A stretch of DNA of 64,000 nt from Desulfovibrionales bacterium (GCA_007693505.1 REDL01000036.1:1-64000), one strand, 5' to 3'. Positions 25,554-35,749 are shown, counted from the first letter of the stretch. Notes: generated by a model not told the origin, from the letters alone. Program-made: numbers and translations.

Positions 25554-26411
25554 TTACCCGTAGTAGAGCCAGAGCAGGTTGATCAAGGAGAAGGTGATGC
25601 CGGTGATCCAGGCGGTTCCAAGCATCCAGCGCCAAGTCATCCGCGAGGTTGTGTTATCGACCAGGATTTCCACGAAATACGTAATACCCAGGAGCAGCAC
25701 CAGGCCGACGACGCCCGTGGACCAGAACAGGGACAAGAGGCACAGGATCAGGACGATCTCAAACCAGTGCGCGATTTCCACGATGGCCAGGTAGGGACCG
25801 GAGTATTCCGTATAGACTCCTCTGACGATTTCCTGGTGCGCGTGGTGCGACGCGGAAATGTCAAAAGGAGATTTCCGCAGTTTGATGGTCAGGGCAATTC
25901 CCAGCACCAGGAACAGGAGCGGAAGCTTGAAGAGCAGGGGCTGCTCCATGGCATAGACAGCCTCGATCTTGAAGCTGCCAGTCGCCAGAAAAATGCCCAC
26001 GATGACCAGGATCAGCAACGGTTCATAGGCAATGATCTGCAGCAGTTCCCGATGTGCTCCGATCTGGCTGTACGGGGAGGGCACGGTTAATGCCCCGATC
26101 ACCAGAAAGACCGATCCGACAGCCTGCACGAAGAAAATCAACAGAAGGTCTGCCTGCAGGAAGAAGAGCACGACCGAGGTTACGGCACCAGCCAGGTAGA
26201 GGAAGGAGCAGAAGGCCAGCCAATGGTTGGCGAGCATTGGTTCCTTGCCCAGCAACTTTCCGATATCATAAAATGGTTGCAAAATGGGCGGCCCCAGGCG
26301 GGACTGCATCCGGGCCGTGATCCTTCTGTCCACTCCGGTGAGCACGCCAACTGCCAAGGGCGCCAAAAAAAGTGCCGCGATCAATGCCAAGAATACTTGC
26401 GCGCTTGTCAT
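25554..26411 (-). CDS. echB: Ech hydrogenase membrane subunit EchB (NuoH-like)
   Basis: A 285-residue polytopic membrane protein with about eight helices, homologous to complex I NuoH. Conserved features are GVDRRITARMQSRLGPPILQ at the start of the first loop and LRKSPFDISASHHAHQEIV, an acidic/histidine loop typical of group 4 hydrogenases. It joins the hydrogenase module to the ion-translocating subunit EchA. One base separates it from echA. Confidence 0.94.
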   Translation of the reverse strand: MTSAQVFLALIAALFLAPLAVGVLTGVDRRITARMQSRLGPPILQPFYDIGKLLGKEPMLANHWLAFCSFLYLAGAVTSVVLFFLQADLLLIFFVQAVGSVFLVIGALTVPSPYSQIGAHRELLQIIAYEPLLILVIVGIFLATGSFKIEAVYAMEQPLLFKLPLLFLVLGIALTIKLRKSPFDISASHHAHQEIVRGVYTEYSGPYLAIVEIAHWFEIVLILCLLSLFWSTGVVGLVLLLGITYFVEILVDNTTSRMTWRWMLGTAWITGITFSLINLLWLYYG

Positions 26412-26412
26412 T

Positions 26413-28335
26413 TTAGAGCCCCCCTCCGAGCATCAGGAGAATCAGCACAATCGCCGCGGTGTTCACCCAGCGGTTGATGGCGACTTCACCAAAAATCTTC
26501 TCCAGGTAATAGTTGGATGATGATGGGATAATGGATTGACGCAACGGGCCGGCATACGCGGACGCGTCGTCCGGCGTCTGCGCTCCGGACAGATAGGGCC
26601 CCGTGGGTTTAACCTTGCCGGCCAGTTTATAGAAGTAGATCGCCGCGAACAACCCCAAAGCGGCGACGAGGAACAGGGGGATCACCGGAAACGATCCGCG
26701 ATCCAGAACCAGGATACCCCAGGAAGTTGCCGGAACGGTGTCCACCATGGCCAGCGGAAGCGCGGAGATTGCCGGATAAATCAGGGAATTGTAAATGGCC
26801 GGCGCGTAAAAAGAAAGCAGCAAGGCACCACCGATCAAACCCAGCAGAGGGAGTCGGGTCAGCGCGGGCTGCGACTCGGGATAGATCCGCCCCTTGAACG
26901 GATAGGACATGAGCAAGCCCGCCCAACGCGCCCAGTACAGAACGGTGATCGCACTGCCCAAGGCAAGAATGATCACCAGCAGGATGTTGTGCGCCGAAGC
27001 CTCGATGGCCATCCACTTGCCCAGAAGCATGCCGAATGGCGGCAGGATCATGGTCAAGGCGCCCAATACGGTGATGATCGCGGTTACGGGCATGATCGCA
27101 TACAGACCGCGCATGTCTTCAATATCCCGGCTGGCGATACGTTGTTCAATGGTTCCCACGCAGAGGAAAATCAGGGCCTTGCTCACGGCATGGAACATGA
27201 TCAGGAACATGCCTGCGGCAATGGCCGCCGGAGTACCGATACCAGCACAGGCGATAATCAGCCCCAGGTTGCTCACCGTGGAGTAGGCCAGGATCTTTTT
27301 GCCGTTGGACTGACTGATGGCCAGTGCCGCGGCAGCCAGAAACGTAAAGCCGCCCACAAAGGCCACGGTCGTGGAGAAAAACGTTCCGGAATAGGCCGGT
27401 GAAAAGCGCAGGAACAGATACACACCCGCCTTGACCATCGTGGCTGAATGCAGCAGGGCCGAAGTCGGCGTTGGGGCAACCATGGCGCCCAACAGCCAGC
27501 TCTGGAACGGCAGCTGCGCGGCCTTGGTCAGTCCGGCGAAGCACAGCAGGCCGATGGGCAGCAGCAGGAAGGCGGCTTCAGGGGTCTGGGCCAGAATCTG
27601 CTGAATGTTGACCGTGCCCAGATCCAGGGAGATCCAGAGCAGGCCGATCAGCAGGGCCAAACCACCAAGACTGTTGATCCACAGAGCCCGCAGGGAGTTG
27701 GCCTTGGCTTCATCCGTGAGGTCATGCCGGATCAGCAGGAAGGAGCACAGTGTGGTGACCTCGAAGAAAAAGTAAAAATTTCCCAAATCGTTGGTCAGAA
27801 CCAAACCGTTCATCGCCCCAAGAAACAGGACCATGACCGCAAAAAACTGTGGTTGCCGTGATGTCGTCAGGTGCAGATGCTCTTCATGATTCTTCATGTA
27901 GGGCAACGCGTGAAGGATAATGACGGAACCAACAACGCTGACCACGAACACCATCAGTTTGGCCAAGGGGTCGACAAGAAACATGGCCTGTCCCGTCGCC
28001 TCCGCCGGCGACACCAGCTTGAAAATGGCCAGAAGCACAATCTGCGCCCCGGCGAGGTAGATGATCAGGCGATGCTTCGCGCTGAGCCCAACCGCTAAAA
28101 TGATGAACAGCACCACGAAATCCAGGAGCACGATCAACGGCTGCGGATTGACCCCCAGCAGCGTCGTTGAGAAGGCAACGGTTTCGTGGGAGAACAAGGC
28201 CAGCGAGGAACCCGTCAAGAGAACCGCAGTGGCCAAAACCAAAACCATGCGCAGGGATTCGATCCGCAGCGCGTAGAGTCCCAGTGCCGCAATAAACGGG
28301 ACCACTACCAGGATAAACAGGAGGGTATCAGGCAT
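26413..28335 (-). CDS. echA: Ech hydrogenase antiporter-like subunit EchA (NuoL/MrpA-like)
   Basis: A 640-residue protein with about 16 membrane helices, of the NuoL/MrpA ion-pump family. The typical core is seen: FFEVTTLCSFLLIRHDLTDE, PFQSWLLGAMVAPTPTSALLHSATMVKAGVYL and the lysine-containing transmembrane helices. It should pump H+ or Na+ coupled to hydrogen/ferredoxin redox chemistry. It is the first gene of the ech operon. A candidate sigma-54 promoter lies about 55 bases upstream. Confidence 0.94.
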   Translation of the reverse strand: MPDTLLFILVVVPFIAALGLYALRIESLRMVLVLATAVLLTGSSLALFSHETVAFSTTLLGVNPQPLIVLLDFVVLFIILAVGLSAKHRLIIYLAGAQIVLLAIFKLVSPAEATGQAMFLVDPLAKLMVFVVSVVGSVIILHALPYMKNHEEHLHLTTSRQPQFFAVMVLFLGAMNGLVLTNDLGNFYFFFEVTTLCSFLLIRHDLTDEAKANSLRALWINSLGGLALLIGLLWISLDLGTVNIQQILAQTPEAAFLLLPIGLLCFAGLTKAAQLPFQSWLLGAMVAPTPTSALLHSATMVKAGVYLFLRFSPAYSGTFFSTTVAFVGGFTFLAAAALAISQSNGKKILAYSTVSNLGLIIACAGIGTPAAIAAGMFLIMFHAVSKALIFLCVGTIEQRIASRDIEDMRGLYAIMPVTAIITVLGALTMILPPFGMLLGKWMAIEASAHNILLVIILALGSAITVLYWARWAGLLMSYPFKGRIYPESQPALTRLPLLGLIGGALLLSFYAPAIYNSLIYPAISALPLAMVDTVPATSWGILVLDRGSFPVIPLFLVAALGLFAAIYFYKLAGKVKPTGPYLSGAQTPDDASAYAGPLRQSIIPSSSNYYLEKIFGEVAINRWVNTAAIVLILLMLGGGL

Positions 28336-28388
28336 ACCTTCTCCAATAGGGTGAAAGGGTTACAAAAACTCGGGTTCTCCCCGTTCCC

Positions 28389-28403
28389 GCAGCCTGCGGG
28401 CCA
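28389..28403 (-). promoter_or_regulatory. Candidate sigma-54 (-24/-12) promoter of the ech operon
   Basis: The minus strand reads TGGCCCGCAGGCTGC, with GG and GC elements exactly 12 bases apart, matching TGGCACG-N4-TTGC at most positions. The -12 C would place transcription start near 28378, about 43 bases before the echA ATG. The same bases form a small hairpin (CCGCAG/CTGCGG), so a chance match is possible. Confidence 0.45.
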
Positions 28404-28602
28404 CCTCAACCATAGTTTACGACACCCTATGCCGGATGGCCATGTTTCCGTCAACCCCAAGATGAAAGCTTTCCCCTTTTGCATACGAAATCTAAAATAG
28501 TAAAACCAGCTACTCCTTCCTTTCCCTGGACCTGCACCTCGAACTTGCCATTTTCCACCTGGAAGCGCACAACCACGTCACCGGAATTCCAAGGAGGAAT
28601 TT

Positions 28603-29649
28603 GTGTCTTCATGGTTTGATCAACGACGTTTCTTCTCAGAGCACCTGCGCCATGGCATAAAAACAGGCCTGGCCGCTGTCCTGGCCTACTCCATCGTGAC
28701 GGTTTTTGATCTGGCGTATGGCTTCTGGGGAGTACTTTCCGCGGTGATCGTCATGCAGATCAACGTCGCGGATTCCTTACAGATGTGTTGGAATCGCCTG
28801 ACCGGAACGGCCATAGGAGCAGCCATTGGATTGCTCACGCTGTTGGCCCTCCCCGGCCCGGGCTGGCCCACGGCATTGGGATTGCTCCTGTCCGTCGGGT
28901 TTTGCGCGTACATGACCCGTTACAACCCTCGCTACCTGATGGCCGCGATCACTGTCGTCATCATTGTGGTCGCCGGCAGCGAAGAGGAGCGGAAAATCCT
29001 CTTCGGAATCTATCGTATCCTGGAAATCGGCATCGGGGTCGGCAGTGCGTTTCTGGTCACGGTCCTGATCTGGCCGCACCGGGCCGGCAGCACCTTGCGT
29101 GAACAGTTGCGCGACAACTTCGCCGAAGCCTCTCGCTGCGCCACGATCCTCGTTGAAGCATTTCTCTCCAAGCAAACTTCCGTATCGCCGGATCTGCTGC
29201 ATGACGTCAGTGCCAGGACCAGGCAGGCCCGTGACCTGTTGTCCAAGGCCCTGGGACACGAGCGGCTGGTTTCCTCGGAGGATCTCGATGCATTAAGTCG
29301 CCGGGTGACGGCTTTGGAAAACTGCGTGGAGCAAATGCGGGCCATGCTGCACGTGCTCAACGATTTTGATGAAGGGGAGGGGTACGAGATCATCATGTCC
29401 GCCCAGGTCCGGGAACTGGCCCAGGCAGTGAGCGAAGTCATGGTTTCCATCGGCGAGGGCCGTGACGCGGCCTTGGACGAATTGGAAAAGGCCGTGGCTG
29501 CCTTTGAGTCGCGTCTGGAAGAGTTGCGGGCAGCCGGGGTGACCAGGCGGTTCAATTTACACAAGCTGCTTCAGGTCTTTTCCTTTTTGCACGCCATGGA
29601 GTCCATGGCCAAGGGACTCTTGAAGACCAGAAGCAACTTGGCCGTCTGA
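28603..29649 (+). CDS. FUSC-family / aromatic acid exporter membrane protein
   Basis: A 348-residue protein. The N-terminal half has about five to six membrane helices with the ArAE/FUSC signature (GIKTGLAAVLAYSIVTVFDL and NRLTGTAIGAAIGLL), and the C-terminal half (about 165-348) is a long alpha-helical cytoplasmic domain. The family includes exporters of aromatic acids and efflux proteins such as AaeB, but no substrate can be inferred. The GTG at 28603 has AAGGAGG upstream. It is divergent from ech and convergent with the NlpC/P60 gene. Confidence 0.83.
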   Translation: MSSWFDQRRFFSEHLRHGIKTGLAAVLAYSIVTVFDLAYGFWGVLSAVIVMQINVADSLQMCWNRLTGTAIGAAIGLLTLLALPGPGWPTALGLLLSVGFCAYMTRYNPRYLMAAITVVIIVVAGSEEERKILFGIYRILEIGIGVGSAFLVTVLIWPHRAGSTLREQLRDNFAEASRCATILVEAFLSKQTSVSPDLLHDVSARTRQARDLLSKALGHERLVSSEDLDALSRRVTALENCVEQMRAMLHVLNDFDEGEGYEIIMSAQVRELAQAVSEVMVSIGEGRDAALDELEKAVAAFESRLEELRAAGVTRRFNLHKLLQVFSFLHAMESMAKGLLKTRSNLAV

Positions 29650-29680
29650 AACGGACGGTAGCCTTGCAGGATACCCGCGG

Positions 29681-31081
29681 CTATGAATCGACCAGAATGG
29701 TCATGCTGGTTACCCGCTCCACCAGCATTCCTTCGGGCCTGAGCAGTCCGGGAAGCTCCGCCCCGGGGGCCAACGTGGTGATCACGGTTCGCCCCAGAAC
29801 CCAGCGGCCGGGCGTGGCGTGTTGCGCCCTCCAGGCTCGCGGTTCCTGGATGCGCAAACCCCAAAGGGCATGCAGCATCACGGGGCGGCCTGAGACCGGG
29901 TCCGGACCGAGGTACAGCAGCACGTGGCCTGGCATGTTGACGATGGTCAGTAAAGGCACGCCAAGCTCCACTATGCGGTGTTCCTTTTGTGCCGCATCAA
30001 GCCCTGCAAGGTCCACAACCCTCCCCGCCCGAGCCTGGGCCCGGGAATTTCTGGGCAGAGCAATGCCAAACAGGGCCTGCACGTCCTGGATCAGCGCGGA
30101 ACAGTCCCGGTTTTCATACATTCCGCCCCAGCCATAGGGTTGCCCCAGAAGTCCATCCAGAACATGAACATACCGATCCCAGGTTGCCGGCACGGGCCAG
30201 GATTCTATGGCGCTGTCCGCGATAAAGCCGCATTTGAGCTCCGCCCACCCGTCGGCCCGACGCTGCGGAGCCTGCACGGCAACGGTCCCGGCTGGCGCGG
30301 GCAAAGGGCACCGCGGCAGGAGCATCCCCACTCGCCCATGCAGGGCATACATGCCTTGCGCGGTCCGCAGGACATCTCCGTCACGGGTCACCGCAACCAG
30401 CTCCGCGTCTCGCATCGCCTCCATCACGGGCTGATCCACCCAGGCCACTTCCCAGGGACGCACCCAGCCGGAGACGTGCGGGGCCATGGCCAGATACCAG
30501 TCGCCGTCCGGGGTGGCATGCACCACCCTTACAGGCGTCCCGGCCGGGACCAGGGAATTCTGGAGCATGTCAAACGGAAAACCTTGCCCGGGCAAGGCGG
30601 GATTGTGAAATACCGGCTTATGGGACGGCAGAACGCGCAGTGACGTCGGGGTGACGGTCACCGCCGGATGGACCAGGGCGGGGAAGGAGTCCGGTGCACT
30701 GCGCCGGTTCATTTCTTCCAGCCAACAATCGGAGACAGGTAAAAGATTTTCTCCAAAAACGATCCTGTCCCGGTAGCGGCGTAACCCCCAGAACAGGTCC
30801 GAACCGTCTTCCCTGGTCATTTCCCGGTCATCCCACGGTGCAAAATATCGCGCGTGAAATGTCTGGGCCAAATGCTCCTGTCGCATGGGAGAAATCAGGG
30901 GGCGGTCATCCTCCGGCATGGGCACGTAGCGGGCAACATTCTGGGGCAGCAGACGCAGATCCACAATCTCGCCTGGTGGCGGCAAGGTGGGCGCGCAAGC
31001 GGATACCACAAACGCAACAACCAGGTAGCAACAGATCCGCACGAAATAAGATGTCGTCACAAACCAGCCTCCGGGCTTCAC
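29681..31081 (-). CDS. NlpC/P60 lipoprotein peptidase with SH3 domains
   Basis: A 466-residue envelope protein. A signal peptide ends in a lipobox (VVSAC, Cys at about residue 28), then come bacterial SH3 domains (about 120-290) and a C-terminal NlpC/P60 cysteine peptidase (about 300-440). The catalytic cysteine is in YENRDCSALIQD and the histidine in MPGHVLLYLG. It should cleave stem-peptide bonds of peptidoglycan at the cell surface. It begins two bases after the histidine kinase gene ends, so the two are probably one transcript. Confidence 0.88.
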   Translation of the reverse strand: MKPGGWFVTTSYFVRICCYLVVAFVVSACAPTLPPPGEIVDLRLLPQNVARYVPMPEDDRPLISPMRQEHLAQTFHARYFAPWDDREMTREDGSDLFWGLRRYRDRIVFGENLLPVSDCWLEEMNRRSAPDSFPALVHPAVTVTPTSLRVLPSHKPVFHNPALPGQGFPFDMLQNSLVPAGTPVRVVHATPDGDWYLAMAPHVSGWVRPWEVAWVDQPVMEAMRDAELVAVTRDGDVLRTAQGMYALHGRVGMLLPRCPLPAPAGTVAVQAPQRRADGWAELKCGFIADSAIESWPVPATWDRYVHVLDGLLGQPYGWGGMYENRDCSALIQDVQALFGIALPRNSRAQARAGRVVDLAGLDAAQKEHRIVELGVPLLTIVNMPGHVLLYLGPDPVSGRPVMLHALWGLRIQEPRAWRAQHATPGRWVLGRTVITTLAPGAELPGLLRPEGMLVERVTSMTILVDS

Positions 31082-31083
31082 CG

Positions 31084-32784
31084 TTACACTGAGCGCCTTG
31101 GTTGCGGCAAACGGACGGTAATGGTCGTCCCTCCCTCATGGGAGGTGGTCATGGAGATGGTTCCACGATGGGCCTGGGCGATGAGCATGGCCGAGTACGT
31201 GCCCAGGCCGGTGCCGTCTGGTTTTCCATGGGTGGCGTACTTCTCGAAAAACGTGTCGCGAATTGCCTCGGGAACCATACCCCAATTATGCAGTTCCAGT
31301 TCGACTTCCGATTCATGACGTTCCGGCGGTTGATGCAAATTCGCGCGAACAGCCACGATTGTATCCTCCGGAGCGGCTTCAACGGCATTTTTGATCAAAT
31401 TGGACAACAGAAATGGCAGGAGCGCCTTATCGCCGAAAATCCGGGATAAATCCGCTTGTCCGGCCCCGAGTTTTCCATGTTCGGTATGCAGCTGGATCCG
31501 CTTTCTCCGGAGCAGATGTTCCACCTCCTGACCGACTCGCTGGATCTCCTGCCCCAGATCCAGCCATTCCCCTTGAAACGAGTAATCCCCGGCCTCCAGC
31601 TTGTAGAGCTGTACGGACTCGTTGAGCAGGTTCAGCATTTTGTGCCCGGAGACACTGATCATGTCCAGCATCTCCAGGCCATGTTCAGAAAGCGTTTCCG
31701 ACTCCGCGATGAGTGCCGGCAGATTGATCACAGCATTGAGTGGGCTCTTCAAGTCGTGACGCACGATCCGGGCAACGTTGTCCTTGAGTTCCTCCAGACG
31801 CTCCCGTCGCGACAACTCCAACTGTAGCGTTTCGGAGAGGCTTCGGAAGTCGCGTTCGCGTCGCAGCAGCACATCTTCCATTTTCCGCTGCTGGGTCACG
31901 TCGCGCACAATGGTCAAGAGTTGCTGGTTGTCAACCGGGGTAATCCGGGCCTCGAAAACCCGTTTTCCAATACCCTGATCCAGTTCATACTCCAACATCT
32001 GGGTCTCGCCGGATGCCATGGCGTCCGCGAATCGTCCCAACATTACCTCGGCAAGGTCAGGAGGCAAGACCTCGTCCAGTCGCTTGCCGGACAAAGACTC
32101 GGGAGAGGCCGGGAGTTGATCCGGGTTGGAGGAGCGGCAATCAAGGTAGGCTCCGCTACGGCAATGCAAAAACATCGCGTCAGGAACAGCCCGTAACATG
32201 GCCCGGTTGCGCTCTTCGCTCCGGCGCAATGCCTCCTCGGCCGCAACCTGCCCGCGAATATCGCTGAGAACCAGCAGCAGATAGGGCTGCCCTCCCCAGG
32301 GAGTTGTGGGCATTATTCCAAACTCCCGTCGGCCGATACAGCGGACCGGCAAGACATCCTCCGCTCCCGCCACGGCCAGGTCCATGACTTTTCCTTCCGG
32401 GCTACGAAAAAATGCCCGGAACCGCCCCAGGAAAATCGTGCGATCATCGGGTGACAGGAAATTGCTCAGGGACTGTCCGTGAATCTTCCGCACCGGGAGC
32501 CCGACCATACCGGCAAAGGTCTCGTTGACCTGAAGGATCACCCCGTGATCGTCCAAAACCAAATAGCCGACAGGGGCGACGTTGAACAGTTGATCGAAGC
32601 GATCTCTGGCCTCTTCCAGCAGGTTCTGCGTCCGCCGCAGTTCTTCGTTCTGAATCTGCAACTCGATCTGATGCACCTGGTAGTCATGGATCAGTGCCTT
32701 GATCTCCGCCGGAGACATCGTCTCCACAGGCAGAAGATCATGCTCAGTCACCCGGGCTTCGGCCTGTTCCCGCAACGTTCTCAT
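31084..32784 (-). CDS. PAS-domain sensor histidine kinase
   Basis: A soluble sensor kinase of about 566 residues with no membrane helix. An N-terminal coiled coil (QVHQIELQIQNEELRRTQNL) leads into two to three PAS domains (about 55-310), a HisKA domain with phosphoacceptor histidine in VRHDLKSPLNAV (about 355), and HATPase_c with SNLIKNAVEAAP and GTGLGTYSAMLIA. The ATG at 32784 has GGAG at six bases; an upstream ATG would add 30 residues. No response regulator is adjacent, so its partner is unknown. The downstream NlpC/P60 gene may be in its operon. Confidence 0.87.
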   Translation of the reverse strand: MRTLREQAEARVTEHDLLPVETMSPAEIKALIHDYQVHQIELQIQNEELRRTQNLLEEARDRFDQLFNVAPVGYLVLDDHGVILQVNETFAGMVGLPVRKIHGQSLSNFLSPDDRTIFLGRFRAFFRSPEGKVMDLAVAGAEDVLPVRCIGRREFGIMPTTPWGGQPYLLLVLSDIRGQVAAEEALRRSEERNRAMLRAVPDAMFLHCRSGAYLDCRSSNPDQLPASPESLSGKRLDEVLPPDLAEVMLGRFADAMASGETQMLEYELDQGIGKRVFEARITPVDNQQLLTIVRDVTQQRKMEDVLLRRERDFRSLSETLQLELSRRERLEELKDNVARIVRHDLKSPLNAVINLPALIAESETLSEHGLEMLDMISVSGHKMLNLLNESVQLYKLEAGDYSFQGEWLDLGQEIQRVGQEVEHLLRRKRIQLHTEHGKLGAGQADLSRIFGDKALLPFLLSNLIKNAVEAAPEDTIVAVRANLHQPPERHESEVELELHNWGMVPEAIRDTFFEKYATHGKPDGTGLGTYSAMLIAQAHRGTISMTTSHEGGTTITVRLPQPRRSV

Positions 32785-33021
32785 GACCGACTCCGGGAGG
32801 TTGAGGCTCCATCCACCACGTTGTCGCGACCCCATCCTCCTCCAGATGCGTGCGAGGGCCTCGCAGTCGGACACGGGGTGCGTTGCTCGATACCGCCACC
32901 AAATTCAGCGGGTCCATGCGGACGGCTCCACGTTACGGATGTATGCATGCGGAATCAGTGGTGGACAAGTTTTTTGGGGAGGAAAAACACTGCTGTCAGG
33001 TGCCGCTACCGTTAAAAACGG

Positions 33022-34479
33022 CTAAAGTACGTCCCAGCGTTGACCGTCCGGTGTATCCCGGACCGCCACGCCCATGGCGCTGAGTTCCGCACGCAGGGCG
33101 TCGGCCTGTTGGAAGTCCTTGGCCTGTCGGGCGTCCTGCCGGGCGGCGAGCAACTGCTCCACCTGGCCCACATCCAGGTTGTTGCGCGAAATTCGGGTCA
33201 GTTTTAACTGTTCCAGCCACTGGCCCGGTTTATCTTGAAACACCCCCATGGCCTGCCCCCATTGCTGGAAATCCCGCAGAATTCGCGCCCCCAGATCACG
33301 GCCTCCGCTGCTCTTTTGCCAGCTCTTGTTTTCCAGCATGCGATTTGCCAACCGCACTGCACCAAAAACATGTCCAAGCGCCCCGGCAGTGTTGACGTCA
33401 TCTTCCATGGAACGGGTCCACTCGTTCTCCAGGGAGGCCAACTCGGCCGGCACCTCTGGCGGCAGTTCCGCATCGCTCCATTTGGATCGCCCGGCGTGCT
33501 CCTCGAGCAGGGCAATGGTCTGGTAGATGCGGTGCAGCGCCTTTTCCGACTCCTCCATGGAGGAGTACGAAAAATCCAAAGGACTGCGATAGTGTTTGGA
33601 AATCAGAAAAAAACGCAGGACCTCGGGCTGGAATTTGGCCAGAATATCCCGGATTGTCACAAAATTTCCAAGAGATTTGGACATCTTCTCCGCATTGACC
33701 TGTACGAAACCGTTATGCACCCAGAAACGGGCGAATTCCTCTCCCGTGTCCGCCATGGACTGGGCCATCTCGTTTTCATGGTGCGGAAAAGTCAAATCCT
33801 GGCCCCCTCCATGGATATCCAGTGGCAGGCCCAAAAGCTCCTCGCTCATCACCGAACACTCCAGATGCCACCCGGGCCGTCCAGGGCCCCAAGGACTCGA
33901 CCAGGACGGTTCACCAGGCTTTGTGGATTTCCACAGGGCAAAATCCAGAGGGTCTTCCTTGCTTTCACCCGGCTCAACGCGGGCACCGGAGCGCATTTCC
34001 TCGATATTTCGACCGGACAGCCGACCATAGCCGGGAAAGGATCGCACACGGAAATACACGTCGCCCTGGTCCGTGGCATAGGCATGCCCTTTGGCGATGA
34101 GAGACTCGGTGAGCCGGATCATGCCTGGGATATGCTCGGTGGCGCGTGGTTCAAAATCCGCACGCAGAATGCCGAGGCGGTCCATATCCTCGTAGAATGC
34201 GGCGATGTATTTCTCTGCCACGGCTTCGGGACTGATGCCCTCGGCTGCCGCCCGAGCGATGATCTTGTCGTCGATATCCGTAAAATTTCGGACAAAGGTG
34301 ACTTTCCAGCCTCGAAAACGCAGGTACCGGACCAAGACATCAAACACCACCGCCGATCGGGCGTGACCGATATGACAATAGTCGTACGCCGTGATCCCGC
34401 ACACGTAGAGACGGGCATGGTCCGCCTGCATTGGTGCAAAGGGTTCCTTTTTTCCGTGCAAACTGTTGTATAAAAGCAT
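33022..34479 (-). CDS. cysS: Cysteinyl-tRNA synthetase
   Basis: CysRS (485 residues) charges tRNA-Cys. The class I motifs are HIGH (CGITAYDYCHIGHARSA, about residues 27-43) and KMSKS (EKMSKSLGNFVTI). Zinc ligands include the first Cys, the downstream Cys in LECSVM and the histidines of FPHHENE. It follows ispDF by 19 bases in the same direction. A small CCGTT/AACGG stem with a T-loop lies just after the stop, too weak to call a terminator. Confidence 0.97.
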   Translation of the reverse strand: MLLYNSLHGKKEPFAPMQADHARLYVCGITAYDYCHIGHARSAVVFDVLVRYLRFRGWKVTFVRNFTDIDDKIIARAAAEGISPEAVAEKYIAAFYEDMDRLGILRADFEPRATEHIPGMIRLTESLIAKGHAYATDQGDVYFRVRSFPGYGRLSGRNIEEMRSGARVEPGESKEDPLDFALWKSTKPGEPSWSSPWGPGRPGWHLECSVMSEELLGLPLDIHGGGQDLTFPHHENEMAQSMADTGEEFARFWVHNGFVQVNAEKMSKSLGNFVTIRDILAKFQPEVLRFFLISKHYRSPLDFSYSSMEESEKALHRIYQTIALLEEHAGRSKWSDAELPPEVPAELASLENEWTRSMEDDVNTAGALGHVFGAVRLANRMLENKSWQKSSGGRDLGARILRDFQQWGQAMGVFQDKPGQWLEQLKLTRISRNNLDVGQVEQLLAARQDARQAKDFQQADALRAELSAMGVAVRDTPDGQRWDVL

Positions 34480-34498
34480 AGCGCCTCACTTGGTCTCG

Positions 34499-35749
34499 TC
34501 AGTGTTCAGCGGTTTTCGGCCCAGAAGGACGCATGGCCGAAACCACGGCCATGGCCTTGATACCCTGTTTGGCGCCGGTAAATCCCAAACCTTCTTCCGT
34601 CGTGGCCTTGACCCCGACCAGACCATATTCCAGCTCCAGCAGTCTGGCCACATTGCGCCGGATTTCTTCACGTCGGGGAGCGACCTTCGGCACCTGGGCG
34701 ACAATGGTCAAATCCACATGAGTCAAAAGAAGCCCACTTCGACGAACCTGTTCCAGGACTTCGGACACCAGGACGGCACTGTCGATCCCTGCATACCGGG
34801 TGTCCGAATCCGGAAACAATTCCCCGATATCCCCTTTCCCCAAACACCCCAACAGGGCGTCGGCCAGGGCGTGCAGGAGCACATCTCCATCGGAGTGGGC
34901 GATGATTTCCGGAGCGCCGGGAAACGGGACACCGCCGAGGCGCAACGGGCGTCCGGGGCCAAAGCGATGCACGTCGTAGCCAAAGCCCACGCAGGGCACG
35001 GATATGGCCGGCACGGGAAGCTCCTTGAGCAGGTTGAGATCGTCCGGATGAGTGATCTTGATGTTGTCGACGTCGCCGGACACGACCCGAACTTCCGCGC
35101 CCAACCGTTCCACCACCGAGGCGTCGTCCGTGACTGTCCATCCGTTTTGTCGACAACGTTGATGGGCTTTTTCAAGGTGCTCACGCAGGAAAACCTGGGG
35201 GGTCTGAACTGCTCGCAAAGAGGACCGATCCGGTGTGGACAGCACCTGACCGTCATGAACCTGTTTCACGGTGTCGGTCACGGGCAGACCGGGCACAACT
35301 CCCACCGCAGAGGTGTTCCGCAGTTCGGTCAACAAATTGACCACCAGGGCAGGCCGAACAAACGGTCGTGCCGCATCATGAACAAACACGACGTCACACT
35401 CACGGGGAAGACCGGCCAATCCTTCCCGGACCGAATCCTGGCGCAGTGTGCCTCCTTGCACGACCTTCACGGGGATCCCCGGATGCTCTGCATCAACGAG
35501 CCGGCGCACTCTGGCCTCGCCTGCTACCAGTTCCTCAGCGGGAAAAACAACCACGACCCCGAACAGTCCGGCTGTGCGGGCGAAGACCCGCACGCTGTGC
35601 CAAAACAGTGGAACACCCTGCCATTGCAAAAACTGTTTCTTGGTCTGCACACCGGCCTTTCCCAGACGGGAACTTTTGCCGGCGGCCAGGACAACGGCCC
35701 AGGGGTGATGCGTGGGAGTATTTGATGGTCGCAAGGGAATGGGGGGCAT
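34499..35749 (-). CDS. ispDF: Bifunctional IspD/IspF of the MEP isoprenoid pathway
   Basis: A 416-residue fusion. The N-terminal half is IspD, the cytidylyltransferase (WAVVLAAGKSSRLGK, with FVHDAARPFVRP); the C-terminal half is IspF, the cyclodiphosphate synthase (VGFGYDVHRFGPGRPLRLGG with the metal-binding Asp/His, and AHSDGDVLLHALADALLG). The enzymes act at steps 3 and 5 of MEP-pathway isoprenoid synthesis; the fusion is common in alpha-, delta- and epsilonproteobacteria. The ATG at 35749 is chosen because the longer frame runs into rnpB. Confidence 0.96.
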   Translation of the reverse strand: MPPIPLRPSNTPTHHPWAVVLAAGKSSRLGKAGVQTKKQFLQWQGVPLFWHSVRVFARTAGLFGVVVVFPAEELVAGEARVRRLVDAEHPGIPVKVVQGGTLRQDSVREGLAGLPRECDVVFVHDAARPFVRPALVVNLLTELRNTSAVGVVPGLPVTDTVKQVHDGQVLSTPDRSSLRAVQTPQVFLREHLEKAHQRCRQNGWTVTDDASVVERLGAEVRVVSGDVDNIKITHPDDLNLLKELPVPAISVPCVGFGYDVHRFGPGRPLRLGGVPFPGAPEIIAHSDGDVLLHALADALLGCLGKGDIGELFPDSDTRYAGIDSAVLVSEVLEQVRRSGLLLTHVDLTIVAQVPKVAPRREEIRRNVARLLELEYGLVGVKATTEEGLGFTGAKQGIKAMAVVSAMRPSGPKTAEH

